Part shown: piece by piece, positions 15,801 through 24,111 of the stretch
Position numbering within the stretch: position 1 is the first letter of the stretch
Layout of the letters: the number at the start of each line of letters is the position of its first letter
Assembly: GCF_020539485.1 (NCBI RefSeq)
Contig: NZ_JACDXU010000001.1
Location: 1,488,001 to 1,552,000, forward strand
Reading direction: 5' to 3'
From: Fulverythrobacter ferritrahens
GTDB lineage: Bacteria > Pseudomonadota > Alphaproteobacteria > Sphingomonadales > Sphingomonadaceae
DNA: 64,000 nucleotides
Notes under the pieces: model-generated
What the model was told of the DNA's origin: nothing
Seen by the model: the letters and a program-made list of their open reading frames with translations, nothing else
Databases searched by the model: none
Made by a program: the position numbers and the translations under genes

Positions 15801-17041
15801 ACCTGATCCGCATCCACCCGGCCCTGCCCATTGGCGGCCAGCCCGACAATCGCCGTATCGCCAAAGCCCAGCCGGGCGGCGTTGATCGTATAGGCAATGC
15901 GCGGCGTGGCGAAGGCGCCGTCCAGCTTCAGGCTGGCCACCACGCCCTGCCCGCGGAAATCGGGCGCAATGGCGGCGGCGCGCAGCAGGCGGAAATCCAG
16001 CGCCAGATCCTCGAACCGGTTTTCGCCCAGATCGACCAGGCCATCTGCGGCCAGGTGAAAATTGGCATTGTCCAGCGTGCCCTTGATATCGGCGCGGCGC
16101 TGGTCGAGCGTGGTGGCAAGGTCGAGCCGGGTGGCAGGCTCGAACATGGTTGCGCCGGAAGCGGGCAGCAGCAGGCCAGGGCTCGCCTTGCCCTTGACGC
16201 CGAAAGTCCCGTTGCGCGCACTCAGCGCCAGATCGGCCAGGCTGGCCTTGCCATAGGCGCCCGTCAGCGCGCCGTCCCACTTGGCCCAGTCACCTTTGCC
16301 CGAAAGTTTCGCGGTGAGCGGCTCGGCCTTGCCGGTGAGGCCCGCCACCAGCCCATCGGCCGGGGCAGAAAGATCGAGCGCGATATCCAGCCGGTTCTTC
16401 TCCGGCACGGCGTCCAGCTTCAGCACCAGCCGGTCGCCCCCGGCAAGGCCATCGCCCGCCAGAGCCTGCGCCCGCGCATCCACTATCGCCCGGCGATCCG
16501 CGATCTGCACTGTGCCGTTGAGCGAGGCCACATGGCGCTGGCCGGTCACTGCCGGGTCGATCTCGATCCGGGCGATGTCCAGCTTGGCCACATCGATATC
16601 GAGATCGGGCAGCAGCGGCTCGTTCGTCTCCACCGCACGGAATTCCGGCAGGCGCTTAACCTGCACCAGCGGCGCAGTGAGCGAGCGGATGTCCACATGG
16701 TTGGACAGATAGGCAAAGGGCCGCCAGTCCATTTTCGCGCGCGGCGCAAGGGCGAAGGCGCCTTTCGGATCGCCGATCTGGAGGTCGATGACTTCCAGCT
16801 TGTTATAGATCGAACCGTCGATCCGCCCGACATGGACGGTCATGCCGTTCTGAAATTCCAGCGCATTGATCTGCCGCGCAACGAAGCGATGCCCGCCCGG
16901 TGTATCGATCCACACCAGCCCGCCGCCCACTGCCAGCACGATCAGCGCCAGCAGGCCGGCCAGTATCAGCCACAGCCGCCTGAAGCGCCGCTCCGGTGCC
17001 TTGTGCTCCTCTTCAGGCGCGGTGAGCATATCGTCCGCCAT
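12806..17041 (-). CDS. tamB: translocation and assembly module inner-membrane protein TamB
   Basis: 1411 aa, an AsmA-like giant protein. The cytosolic N-terminus precedes a single membrane anchor at about residues 23-45 (LWLILAGLLALIVLAVGGG). A long repetitive beta-strand region forms the periplasm-spanning groove, and the C-terminal DUF490/TamB domain (GNPRITGGIDLVRGTLGFAGRSFDLRTG, ending in an aromatic Tyr) docks on TamA. It is thought to move phospholipids and help outer-membrane protein assembly. The start overlaps the tamA stop by one base (TGATG), the standard tamA-tamB order. A very long open frame on the opposite strand is a GC artefact. Confidence 0.96.
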   Translation of the reverse strand: MADDMLTAPEEEHKAPERRFRRLWLILAGLLALIVLAVGGGLVWIDTPGGHRFVARQINALEFQNGMTVHVGRIDGSIYNKLEVIDLQIGDPKGAFALAPRAKMDWRPFAYLSNHVDIRSLTAPLVQVKRLPEFRAVETNEPLLPDLDIDVAKLDIARIEIDPAVTGQRHVASLNGTVQIADRRAIVDARAQALAGDGLAGGDRLVLKLDAVPEKNRLDIALDLSAPADGLVAGLTGKAEPLTAKLSGKGDWAKWDGALTGAYGKASLADLALSARNGTFGVKGKASPGLLLPASGATMFEPATRLDLATTLDQRRADIKGTLDNANFHLAADGLVDLGENRFEDLALDFRLLRAAAIAPDFRGQGVVASLKLDGAFATPRIAYTINAARLGFGDTAIVGLAANGQGRVDADQVLVPVHARARMIEGLDAAAGELLTNVRLDGDLAVKWPRILSDNLRIRSDRIDATAVLVADVSTGLYTGGLNGRIGNYAVASVGRFDISSKLDLKTERNGFRIAGSVTARSREIFNESARDFLGGNGLISANISYGTDGVARVSAMRVAAPQFRMANGSGFYRPDGAIGFTGAGISDQYGPLSLAVNGTLARPVAVVMAEKPGLGVGLANLRAEIKGSDSGYALLATGESDYGPFDADLAILSGTGPLTIDINRGNFAGVNLAGRVVQSAAGPFTGTLTANGSGIDGQVQLLAEGEAQRALVNATASNAVLGSPARLSISRAIATADITLLDKPHVVADVQVAGLAMQGFALERARAQVDYRGGSGTAKLLARGNRGTPFDIAANAQMAPEQWRVALRGNAGGIAFQTVNPARIRLGEGIYELLTTNLALRQGSVQLAGTYGPETKLQARLKDVDLAVLRPVMPELGLGGVASGSIDFSQQGDGFPSADARLTVQRFTRTSLASISQPVDLKMVGRLQPDGGTLRAVVERNGSVVGRANADLRPLGPESGSWITRLMAAPLGGGIRYNGPASVLFSLAALPDQHLTGAIGVAADFTGRVQSPSLTGVVRADDLTYVNDTYGTRLTRMRVRGTFTDDRLEVSELTATAGNGTVSGSGFVSLSSERGYPLQLDLKLDNARLADAPGMEARATGTLAIVNNPGEPAVIRGTIRLPETRYRIVREGAAQIRTLTGIRRKSDEAQEALNQAALARKDAKPDAISGVPSNWRLEVDVVAPERVFVSGMGMESEWSADIKLRGTTGNPRITGGIDLVRGTLGFAGRSFDLRTGHIRFSDGNPYNPTLSVTAEGEADDVDVALELTGSAANPRITFSSTPALPQDEILARILFGSSIGELSTIQAVQLASSLNALRGSGGFSPLGVLQSASGIDRIRILDADQANGRGTAVAVGQYITNDIYVEIVTDARGYTATQIEISLTRSLSVLSQMGSFGGSNVNIRYRKDY

Positions 17042-19317
17042 CAGAAAGCCTGCCCGATCGAAACATAGACCGCCACGCGGGATTCGCCCGGCTTGCGGCC
17101 CAGCGGGGTCGCCACATCAAGGCGCACCGGGCCGAAATTGGTATAAAACCGCCCGCCGATCCCCACACCGAAGCGGATATCGTCAAAACCCGGCGTGGAG
17201 CTTTCATAGACCTGCCCGGCATCCACGAAGGCCACCACGCCATAATCGCCAAAGCGATAGCGCGCCTCCACGGCCCCTTCGACCACGCTGCGCCCGCCCA
17301 CGGGATTGTTGTCGGGATCTTTCGGGCCCAGTTCCTGATAGCCGAAGCCGCGCACCGATCCGCCACCGCCTGCATAATAGCGCCGCGACGGGGCAAGGTC
17401 TTCCCGCCCGGCGCCGATGATGGAGCCCACCCTGACGCGGCCCGCCAGCACGAAGCTGCCGAAGGAGCGGTAGGCCGATCCTTCCACCATGCCGCGGCCG
17501 TAGAACAGGTTCTGGTCCCCGCCGGAATATTCGGGCGAAAGCTTCAGGTTGAGGCGGAAACCGCGCACGGGATCGAGCAGATCATTGGTGGTGTCGAAGC
17601 CCACCTGCCCCGGCAAAGCGGCGACGTAATAGGTCTGCCGCTCTCGCGCCTGACGGGCGAAGACATAGCTCTTTTCGCTACTGGCCAGCAATTCGAAGCC
17701 ATAGGAATAGGTCAGCTTCTTCTGCCAGATCGGCGTGCTGTCATAGCTGATCCGCCCGGCCAGCCGCCCGGTATAGGCATTATAGGCATCGTAATTGCTG
17801 TGCAGAGCGGTGAGCGAAAGTTCCACCGTCCGGTCCCGCCGCCCGGCGTTGGACCGGCGGAAGGTGGCGCCAAGGCCCTGTTCCTGCGTGCCGGCCACCC
17901 CGCTCAGGATCAGCGCCCCTTCGGGCGGGAACAGATTGCGATGGGTCCAGCTTCCTTCCGCACGCAGGCCCTGCCCGGTGCTGTAACCGCCGCTCAGCGA
18001 GATCGACCGCTGCGGCCCCTTGCTCTGCCGCACGATCAGATCGGCAAATTCCGTATCGTCGCCCGCGTCGCGGCCTGTCCTGCCCGGCTCCACCGCCACC
18101 ACGGAGAACAGGCTTGTAGCCACCAGCGCATCGCGCAAATCGTCCAGCTTCTCCGCATCGTAAAGGTCGCCCTTGCGGAACCGCGCGAGGACATAGATGT
18201 GCTCCGGATCGAACACGGGATCGCCCTGGGTGATCACATCTCCGAAGCGCGAACGCGGGCCCGGCGTGATCGGCAAGGTGTAATCTCCGGTGCGGGTTTC
18301 CTCGTCCAGCAGGATGTCGCGCTGGCCCACCTCGGCGAAGGGATAGCCATTGCGGGGAAGGCGCACGGCAATCGCCGCCTCTGCCGCCAGCACATCTTCC
18401 GCCAGGATCGGATCGCCCGGCTTGAGCGGGAAATTGCGGTTTATGAGGTTATCGGGGACCACCGGGGGCGCATCGAAGGCGATTGTCCCGAAGGCATATT
18501 GCGGCCCCGGGCGCACCGTCAGGATCGCATTGGCCCGCCCTTCCTGGCCGGGAGCAGGCAGTTCGATCGCAGGATCGACCTCTGCGTCGAAATGGCCTGC
18601 GGCGGACAGAATATCGGCCAGCAATTGCCGGTCCGCCGTGAGACGAGAACTCAGCTGCGTGCCGGTTGCGGAACTGCCATCGCCGTCATCCAGAGCGGAA
18701 ATCCCGCGGAAGCGCGAACGAACCTCGCTCTCGCTGACAGTGCCCTGCAATCCATCCAGCCCGTCGATCCGCCAGTCATAGCGCAATTGCCGGTCGAGAT
18801 CGGTATCCTCGCCCAATGCCCTGGCATCGACGGGCTCCAGATCGAATTCGGAAAGCGGCGGAAGTGGCTGGTCGAGCGAACTGTCCAGCGGGATCGGTTC
18901 GCCCATATCGTCCAGCATCGGCAGCGAGGCAGCGCGCGCGGCCTCTTCGCGCTCATCCGCGCCCTGCACGCGCACCGGCATGGCGCCAGCCCGGCGCACA
19001 GCCTCTTCCTCCAGCCGTTCCTGCTCGGCCTCCCACTCCTCGATGCTTTCGAGATTGCCTTCGAGAGGAGGAATCGCCTTTTCGAAATCCTCGTCGGTAA
19101 TGATCGGCTTCCGGGCGGCATCTCCAGCCTGCCCGCCGTCCCCCGCCTGCCCTGCTTGCCCAGCCTGCCCCGCCTGCCCTGCCTGCGAAGCCTGTTCCTG
19201 CGCGGCTGCCGGCGGGCACAGCGCGGCCGCCAGCGCCAAACACGCTGCCACGCGCAGGCCGCACGCTATTGAAACCGAAGGGATTTGGTCGGACGAATTC
19301 CGGCCGAGAATAGCCAC
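17041..19317 (-). CDS. tamA: outer-membrane assembly factor TamA (Omp85 family)
   Basis: 758 aa starting at GTG 19317, supported by GGAG six bases upstream and an in-frame TAG 33 bp further up. The ATG at 19319 is in another frame. The signal peptide ends near PPAAAQ. A low-complexity stretch with QAG repeated five times (residues 45-59) and an acidic linker come next. POTRA domains span about residues 170-430, then a 16-strand barrel with the Omp85 signature GGGGSVRGFGYQ and YRFGDYGVVAFVDAG, ending in Phe. It partners TamB to insert outer-membrane proteins. The long N-terminal linker before the POTRAs is unusual next to the roughly 580-aa E. coli protein. Confidence 0.95.
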   Translation of the reverse strand: MAILGRNSSDQIPSVSIACGLRVAACLALAAALCPPAAAQEQASQAGQAGQAGQAGQAGDGGQAGDAARKPIITDEDFEKAIPPLEGNLESIEEWEAEQERLEEEAVRRAGAMPVRVQGADEREEAARAASLPMLDDMGEPIPLDSSLDQPLPPLSEFDLEPVDARALGEDTDLDRQLRYDWRIDGLDGLQGTVSESEVRSRFRGISALDDGDGSSATGTQLSSRLTADRQLLADILSAAGHFDAEVDPAIELPAPGQEGRANAILTVRPGPQYAFGTIAFDAPPVVPDNLINRNFPLKPGDPILAEDVLAAEAAIAVRLPRNGYPFAEVGQRDILLDEETRTGDYTLPITPGPRSRFGDVITQGDPVFDPEHIYVLARFRKGDLYDAEKLDDLRDALVATSLFSVVAVEPGRTGRDAGDDTEFADLIVRQSKGPQRSISLSGGYSTGQGLRAEGSWTHRNLFPPEGALILSGVAGTQEQGLGATFRRSNAGRRDRTVELSLTALHSNYDAYNAYTGRLAGRISYDSTPIWQKKLTYSYGFELLASSEKSYVFARQARERQTYYVAALPGQVGFDTTNDLLDPVRGFRLNLKLSPEYSGGDQNLFYGRGMVEGSAYRSFGSFVLAGRVRVGSIIGAGREDLAPSRRYYAGGGGSVRGFGYQELGPKDPDNNPVGGRSVVEGAVEARYRFGDYGVVAFVDAGQVYESSTPGFDDIRFGVGIGGRFYTNFGPVRLDVATPLGRKPGESRVAVYVSIGQAF
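19141..19185. repeat. short in-frame tandem repeat encoding QAG units
   Basis: Five consecutive 9-bp units (variants of CAGGCNGGG on the coding strand) encode QAG x5, followed by a diverged further unit. Being a multiple of three, copy-number change would alter only the length of the linker between signal peptide and POTRA region of TamA. Confidence 0.8.
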
Positions 19318-19492
19318 ATGGGTCTCCAGGCAGACAGGCAGGGGAGACTAGATGGCAGTTGCGCGGAGAGAAAGGCCCTTCCTCTCCACCCGCGCCGACA
19401 TGTGCGGCAGAGCCGCCCAATGGCCCTCAAGTGACTGCCAGAGCGAGGCAATTCGCCGCGCGAATGCCCCGCTCTGGCCACAAAAGGTGCGG

Positions 19493-20662
19493 TCAGACCG
19501 GCAGGCCGACGTAATTTTCCGCAATCGCGGTGCGCGCGGCGCGGCTGGAAGCGATATAGTCCAGCTCCGCCACCTGCATTGCCCGCTCGAACGGGCCATC
19601 CTGCGGGAAGCGATGCATCAGCATGGTCAGGGACCAGCTGAACCGCTCCGACTTCCACACGCGGGCAAGCGCCTTGCCCGAATAGGCGGAAATGGCATCC
19701 GGATCGTTCCGCTTGAAGAAACCGGTCAGCGCATCGGCGGCGTAAAGCACGTCGCTGGCTGCAAGATTGAGGCCCTTGGCTCCGGTGGGCGGCACGATAT
19801 GCGCGGCGTCTCCGCACAGCAGCAGGCTGCCGTGGCGCATGGGCGCGAAGACATAGGAACGCAGCGGGGCGATGCTCTTTTCCAGCGAAGGCCCGCGCGT
19901 GATGCGCGATCCGGCATCGGGGCCGAGGCGGATGGCCAGCTCGTCCCACAGCCGGTCATCGCTCCACTCCTCCACCTTGTCGGTCAGCGGCACGTCCACA
20001 TAATAGCGGCTGCGCGTTTCGCTGCGCATGGAAGCGAGCGCGAAACCGCGTTCGTGATTGGCGTAGATCAGCTCGTGATTGCAGGGTGGGACATCGGCCA
20101 GAATGCCCAGCCAGCCGAAGGGATAGACCTTCTCGAATGCCTGCCCGGCATTGGCCGGGATCGCCTGGCGGCTGGGCCCGTGGAATCCGTCGCACCCGGC
20201 AATGAAGCGGCAATCGATCCGGTGGGTCGCGCCATCCTTGCTATAGGTGACGTAAGGCGCATCGCTTTCCACATCGTGCAGCGTCACATCGCCTGCCTCG
20301 TAGATCACTTCCAGCCCCCGCTCCGCGCTGGCCTCCATCAGGTCGCGCGTCACTTCGGTCTGGCCATAGACGGTCACATGCTTGCCGGTGAGGTCAGCCA
20401 TATCGATGCGGATCAGCCGCTCGCCATCGGCAAGATTGAAGCCGTCATGCACCAGCCCTTCGGCCTTGAGCCGGGCATCGAGGCCCAGCCGCGCCATGAG
20501 GTCCACCGTCACTGTTTCCAGCACGCCCGCCCGGATGCGACCGAGCACGTAATCGCCGGTCTGGCGTTCCAGAACCACGCATTCGATGCCCTCCGCCCGC
20601 AGCAGATGGCCAAGCATCAGCCCGGCAGGGCCTGCGCCGATAATGCAAACCTGGGTCTTCAT
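19493..20662 (-). CDS. pobA: 4-hydroxybenzoate 3-monooxygenase
   Basis: 389 aa from ATG 20662 (GAGG upstream). FAD/NADPH aromatic hydroxylase converting 4-hydroxybenzoate to protocatechuate. Near line-for-line match to remembered Pseudomonas PobA: GAGPAG at 9-14, GRIRAGVLE, VTVYGQTEVTRDLM, GCDGFHG, VYPFGWLG, RSRYYV (Tyr201 region), GDAAHIVPPTGAKGLNLA and the C-terminal IAENYVGLP with the Tyr385 equivalent. It ends a few residues earlier than the 394-aa reference. Divergent from an AraC-type regulator across 92 bp. It provides the exit from the adjacent 4-alkylphenol-oxidising operon into ring cleavage. Confidence 0.97.
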   Translation of the reverse strand: MKTQVCIIGAGPAGLMLGHLLRAEGIECVVLERQTGDYVLGRIRAGVLETVTVDLMARLGLDARLKAEGLVHDGFNLADGERLIRIDMADLTGKHVTVYGQTEVTRDLMEASAERGLEVIYEAGDVTLHDVESDAPYVTYSKDGATHRIDCRFIAGCDGFHGPSRQAIPANAGQAFEKVYPFGWLGILADVPPCNHELIYANHERGFALASMRSETRSRYYVDVPLTDKVEEWSDDRLWDELAIRLGPDAGSRITRGPSLEKSIAPLRSYVFAPMRHGSLLLCGDAAHIVPPTGAKGLNLAASDVLYAADALTGFFKRNDPDAISAYSGKALARVWKSERFSWSLTMLMHRFPQDGPFERAMQVAELDYIASSRAARTAIAENYVGLPV

Positions 20663-20754
20663 CGTCCTCACCCGAATAGTCGAAAGTGGCGATTTGAGCT
20701 TGTGCGCAAAAAAATGGAAGGGACGCGGGCGACCATCTCTGGTATTTTCCGGAC
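20663..20754. promoter_or_regulatory. pobA-pobR divergent promoter region
   Basis: The 92-bp intergenic region separating pobA from its putative activator must hold both promoters and the PobR binding site. No clear palindrome is visible, as expected for an AraC-type activator that binds direct half-sites. Confidence 0.5.
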
Positions 20755-21606
20755 ATGGTTCGCAGCTCTACCCCGGTCCCGCATTATGCCCTGTATGGCG
20801 AGGATACGTCGCCGGAATTCGGCGATTACGTGCATTGCGAGACGATCGCGGCGCGCAGCCGCCTGTATGAATGGGAAATCTCCGCCCATCGCCATCTGTC
20901 CCTTTCTCAGGTGCTTTTCCTCGCCTCCGGCGGGGCGGATATCGTGCTGGAGGGCAAGCATTCCCGCGCCACGGGGCCGCTGCTGGTCTTTGCACCGCAA
21001 GGCGCTGTCCATGGCTTCCGCTTCACCGAAAACGCCGTAGGCTTCGTGCTGACGCTCTCCCGCGAGTTCCGCGTGGCAATGGGCCAAGACGATCCGCTGG
21101 CCGCCTATCTGTCCGCCGCCGCTCTGGTGCCGCTGGACCTGCGGGCCAAGCGGCGGCTGATGGTGCTGGGACGGCAATTGCTGGAAGCCCAGCGCGACAG
21201 TGCCGGGCAAGGCCGCGCGCTGCTGGAACGGGCACTGGCGGAAAGCTGGCTGCGCGTCGCCACGGCCCCGCTGGCGCAGCCCGAGACGCCCGGCCTTGCG
21301 CCCCAGCTCGCCCGCTTCCAGACGCTGGTGGAGCGCCATTATCGCGAGCACCTGCCGCTATCCTTCTATGCCGAGGAACTGGGATGCACGGAGCGGACAT
21401 TGTCCCGCCTCACCCGCGCCGCCTGGGGCATCGCGCCGAGCGAAGTCCTCCACCGCCGCATCGCGCTGGAAGCCCGCCGGGTGCTGCGCTTCACCAATGC
21501 CAGTTGCAGCGAAGTGGCGGAGGAACTGGGCTTCGATGACCCGTCATACTTCTCGCGCTTCTACCAGCGCATGACCGGACGCAGGCCGAGCGAGGAGAAG
21601 AGGTAG
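20755..21606 (+). CDS. pobR: AraC-family transcriptional regulator, probable pobA activator
   Basis: 283 aa. N-terminal cupin sensor domain (WEISAHRHLSLSQVLFLASGGADIVLEG) and a C-terminal AraC double helix-turn-helix (LPLSFYAEELGCTERTLSRLTRAAWGIAPSEVLHRR, then SEVAEELGFDDPSYFSRFYQRMTGRRPS). This matches the AraC-type PobR proteins that activate pobA in response to 4-hydroxybenzoate. The divergent position next to pobA supports the assignment. ATG 20755 has only a weak ribosome site. It is followed by a cluster of intergenic repeats. Confidence 0.88.
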   Translation: MVRSSTPVPHYALYGEDTSPEFGDYVHCETIAARSRLYEWEISAHRHLSLSQVLFLASGGADIVLEGKHSRATGPLLVFAPQGAVHGFRFTENAVGFVLTLSREFRVAMGQDDPLAAYLSAAALVPLDLRAKRRLMVLGRQLLEAQRDSAGQGRALLERALAESWLRVATAPLAQPETPGLAPQLARFQTLVERHYREHLPLSFYAEELGCTERTLSRLTRAAWGIAPSEVLHRRIALEARRVLRFTNASCSEVAEELGFDDPSYFSRFYQRMTGRRPSEEKR

Positions 21607-21632
21607 GCGATATTACGCCAACCCTTCCGTTA

Positions 21633-21720
21633 CCCTGAACTCGTTTCAGGGTCCATTTCGCCGGATCGAGCGGAAGTCAGTGCGGAGGAATGGATGCTGA
21701 AACAAGTTCAGCATGACGTT
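21633..21720. repeat. pair of sphingomonad-type intergenic palindromes
   Basis: Two hairpins: CCCTGAA-N5-TTCAGGG (21633-21651) and ATGCTGAA-N5-TTCAGCAT (21694-21714), the latter followed by GACG. Repeats of the 'cgtcatgctgaacttgtttcagcat' type are dispersed in sphingomonad intergenic DNA. Here they sit between the convergent ends of pobR and the flavocytochrome operon and could end transcription from both sides. Confidence 0.75.
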
Positions 21721-21747
21721 GAAAAAGGACCAGCGAATAACGCCCCC

Positions 21748-22167
21748 TCACCCCATCACCCAGACAAAAGCTGTCCCCCGCCCTTCACCCATGGCGGCAA
21801 ACAGATCCGCCACCGGCTGAGGTGCATCACTGCCATCCGCGATCAGGCGGAAGTCCCGGCCCTGTTCGCGGGCGATGCCCTGCGCGAGGACCATGCCGGA
21901 ATAGCCGGTGACACCCGCCAGCATGCGACCGTCGGACAGCCAGGGGGCACCCTTGCCATAGAACAGCCCGCCAAGGTCATTACCCTGCTCGGATAGCGGC
22001 ATGGCGCCCTTCCTCACATGGCCTGCGGCAAGGCGGCCTGCGGGGAGCGTGGGGTCCGCGATGATCGCGGCCGTCGGCCCCGGCATTGCAAAGGCAACCC
22101 CCGGCACCAGCGCGGCGCCGGCGGCGAGGACTGCCCCGCCGAGGACCTGCCTGCGACTGGCCTGCAT
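21748..22167 (-). CDS. small Tat-exported protein, flavocytochrome operon
   Basis: 139 aa from ATG 22167, overlapping the cytochrome stop by one base (TGATG). The N-terminus carries a twin-arginine signal (ASRRQVLGG plus a hydrophobic AAGAALVPGVAFA). The mature part is about 105 residues with no cysteine or haem motif. It is distantly similar to the protein at 26164-26568: GRMLAGVTGYSGMVLAQGI aligns with GFVLGGITGRDALFVLETL. Last gene of the operon. Tat export suggests folding before export or a passenger role, perhaps as a chaperone or accessory subunit of the periplasmic flavocytochrome. No known family identified. Confidence 0.82.
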   Translation of the reverse strand: MQASRRQVLGGAVLAAGAALVPGVAFAMPGPTAAIIADPTLPAGRLAAGHVRKGAMPLSEQGNDLGGLFYGKGAPWLSDGRMLAGVTGYSGMVLAQGIAREQGRDFRLIADGSDAPQPVADLFAAMGEGRGTAFVWVMG

Positions 22168-22523
22168 CACTTCGCCTCCGGATTGTTGCGGGTAAGATAG
22201 GCGGCGATCTGGCCAAGCTGCTCGTCGCTCACTTCCACGCGGGTGATCGCGGGCATGGAGCCGATGCCTTTACGCACCACAGCCTCCACATAGGACGGAT
22301 CGAGATCCCTGCGATTGGCGAGCATCGCATCACCCTCACCCAGACGGCGGGCGAGCATCATCGTGCCGGTGCCCACCTTGGCGTGGCACAGCGCACATTT
22401 CGCCTCGAACAGTTTTTCCCCCGCCGCGACCCTGTCACCACCGGCAGGCACGGCAGGTGTCACGGCATAGGCCGTTCCGGCGGCAAGCAGGGCGAACCCC
22501 GCGAAAGCGATCAGGCCCTTCAT
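22167..22523 (-). CDS. c-type cytochrome subunit (PchC-like), copy 1
   Basis: 118 aa. A Sec signal peptide (to about residue 21) precedes a class I cytochrome c domain with CALCH at residues 43-47 and a probable distal Met in GIGSMPAI. It should accept electrons in the periplasm from the flavoprotein encoded just upstream, as PchC does for PchF in 4-cresol dehydrogenase. ATGA overlap with the flavoprotein stop at 22520 supports 1:1 coupled translation. It is the shortest of the three cytochromes in this operon. Confidence 0.93.
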   Translation of the reverse strand: MKGLIAFAGFALLAAGTAYAVTPAVPAGGDRVAAGEKLFEAKCALCHAKVGTGTMMLARRLGEGDAMLANRRDLDPSYVEAVVRKGIGSMPAITRVEVSDEQLGQIAAYLTRNNPEAK

Positions 22524-24073
22524 GCCGCGCCTCCCTTGAAGGCCGTGCCGATCCCGTTCTTGCCCGGCGCGATGATGCCGTTGGGATCGAGCATGGCCTT
22601 CAGCCGCTCGTTGAGGCGGAACAGGGCGTGATTGTTGAAATCGAAGCCGCGCGCGATCCGGTCCATGAAGTCGGGATGCGTGCGATATTCGGCATAGCCC
22701 ATCTTCGCGGAATCCTCGATCAGCGTCTCGAACAGCTTCCTGGTCCGCGCGATCATATCCGCATTGTCGCGATCATAGATCAGCAGGTTCACATTGCTGA
22801 TGTGGCGGCGGCCCATGGTGAAGCTTGTGTAGTAATCCAGCCCCGCCTCCTCGAAGCGCGCCTTCATCCGCTTTGCCTGCGCCAGCGCCAGCGCGCCGTC
22901 CGGAGGCATGACGGGCGAGAAGCCGACATGCCCGCCCCGGCCGCCGTGCCAGTTGACGATCTGCAAGGCCAGCACGCTGGGAATGCCTCGCGCGGATTTC
23001 TCGATCGGATCGCCCTTGCGCCATTCGGTGAATTCCAGCGCCTTGCCCAGCTTCGGCTCGATCATGTCGCGCAGCACCTGCATGTGGCTTTTCACCGTGC
23101 CTTCATAGCCGAACAGGCGCAGGGTGAAGCTCCACCAGCCGGAACCGTAATGATCGATGATCTTCTGGCTGACATCGTCAGGGATCGCGCCCGGCCCGTC
23201 ATACCATTCGGAACGCTGGGAGAAGACCGAGGCATCGTGCAGGTAATTGCCGAAGACGATATTGTGCTGGATCACGTCACGGCGGCGCAGTTCGGCCAGC
23301 ACGTCCACAGCCCAGGAAATATCCTCGAACTTCGGCAGGTTGATCGTCACCTTGGCCGACATTTCCGGCTCGGGCTGGAGCCAGACCCCGGCCTTGGTAA
23401 CGACACCGAAATTGGACTGGACGAACATCTGTGCCCAGTCCGGCCCGAAGCCATGCTGGTAATGCTGCCAGGCCTTGCTTCCCTCCATCGCGCCCATGCC
23501 GGTGCGGACGATCTCGCCATCGGGCAGGACGACCTCCAGCCCGCAGAGCATATCGGTATGGTCGCCAAAGGGGGTGTAGCCGATGCCGCGTTCCAGCGCG
23601 TTGCCGATCACGCTGCCCCAGGCATTGCCGGGCACCGACATCCACAGCGGAATGTCGTTATCCTTGAGGTGATTGTAGAGATCGAAGAAGCCCACCCCCG
23701 GCTCGATCAGGGCATGGGCAAAATGCCCATCCGCCTCGATCCGGTTCATCCGGCTCATATCCAGCACCACCGTGCCGGGAATCGCCGGAGCGGCGGAGCC
23801 GTAGCCCAGGTTCTTCCCCCGCCCCACCGGCCACAGCGGCATCTTGTGGCGGTTGGCCACGCGCAGCAGCGCCTGCACTTCCTCCACGCTGGCAGGAGCC
23901 AGCGCAGCGGAAGGCGCATGATTGTGCCCGTCGCCCAGCGCATAGGCGTCCAGATAGGTCTCGCGGTCGCTATCGGTCGCCAGCACCCACCGATCGCCCA
24001 CGACCGAGCGAAAATCCGCAAGAGCCGCATCGAAGGCGGCGGCGCTTATGCCCTTGGGCAGCACCAGTTCCAT
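22520..24073 (-). CDS. FAD-linked 4-alkylphenol hydroxylase/dehydrogenase-like flavoprotein, copy 1
   Basis: 517 aa from ATG 24073 (GGGAG upstream). PchF/VAO family: FAD-binding region (PVGRGKNLGYG at 83-92, GNALERGIGYTPFGDH), cap domain, and a C-terminal end matching VAO (AEYRTH with Tyr463-Arg464, LDPNGIIAPGK). It would oxidise the para-alkyl carbon of a 4-substituted phenol via a quinone methide and pass electrons to cytochrome c. His382 (GGHVGFSP) falls where VAO has its flavin-linked His422. The PchF flavin-tyrosine position reads Val. The VAO Asp170 position reads Gly149. Periplasmic location is implied by the cytochrome, although no signal peptide is visible here. Substrate unknown. 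Confidence 0.9.
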   Translation of the reverse strand: MELVLPKGISAAAFDAALADFRSVVGDRWVLATDSDRETYLDAYALGDGHNHAPSAALAPASVEEVQALLRVANRHKMPLWPVGRGKNLGYGSAAPAIPGTVVLDMSRMNRIEADGHFAHALIEPGVGFFDLYNHLKDNDIPLWMSVPGNAWGSVIGNALERGIGYTPFGDHTDMLCGLEVVLPDGEIVRTGMGAMEGSKAWQHYQHGFGPDWAQMFVQSNFGVVTKAGVWLQPEPEMSAKVTINLPKFEDISWAVDVLAELRRRDVIQHNIVFGNYLHDASVFSQRSEWYDGPGAIPDDVSQKIIDHYGSGWWSFTLRLFGYEGTVKSHMQVLRDMIEPKLGKALEFTEWRKGDPIEKSARGIPSVLALQIVNWHGGRGGHVGFSPVMPPDGALALAQAKRMKARFEEAGLDYYTSFTMGRRHISNVNLLIYDRDNADMIARTRKLFETLIEDSAKMGYAEYRTHPDFMDRIARGFDFNNHALFRLNERLKAMLDPNGIIAPGKNGIGTAFKGGAA

Positions 24074-24111
24074 ATGTTCTCCCAACTCCCCTTCTTGCGG
24101 GGTCGATTATG

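Noticed and set aside
12965-17068. 1367-codon open frame on the + strand opposite tamB
   Set aside because: Its composition (His/Gln/Arg/Ala-rich, no domains) is the shadow of a GC-rich gene whose - strand frame is an unmistakable TamB.
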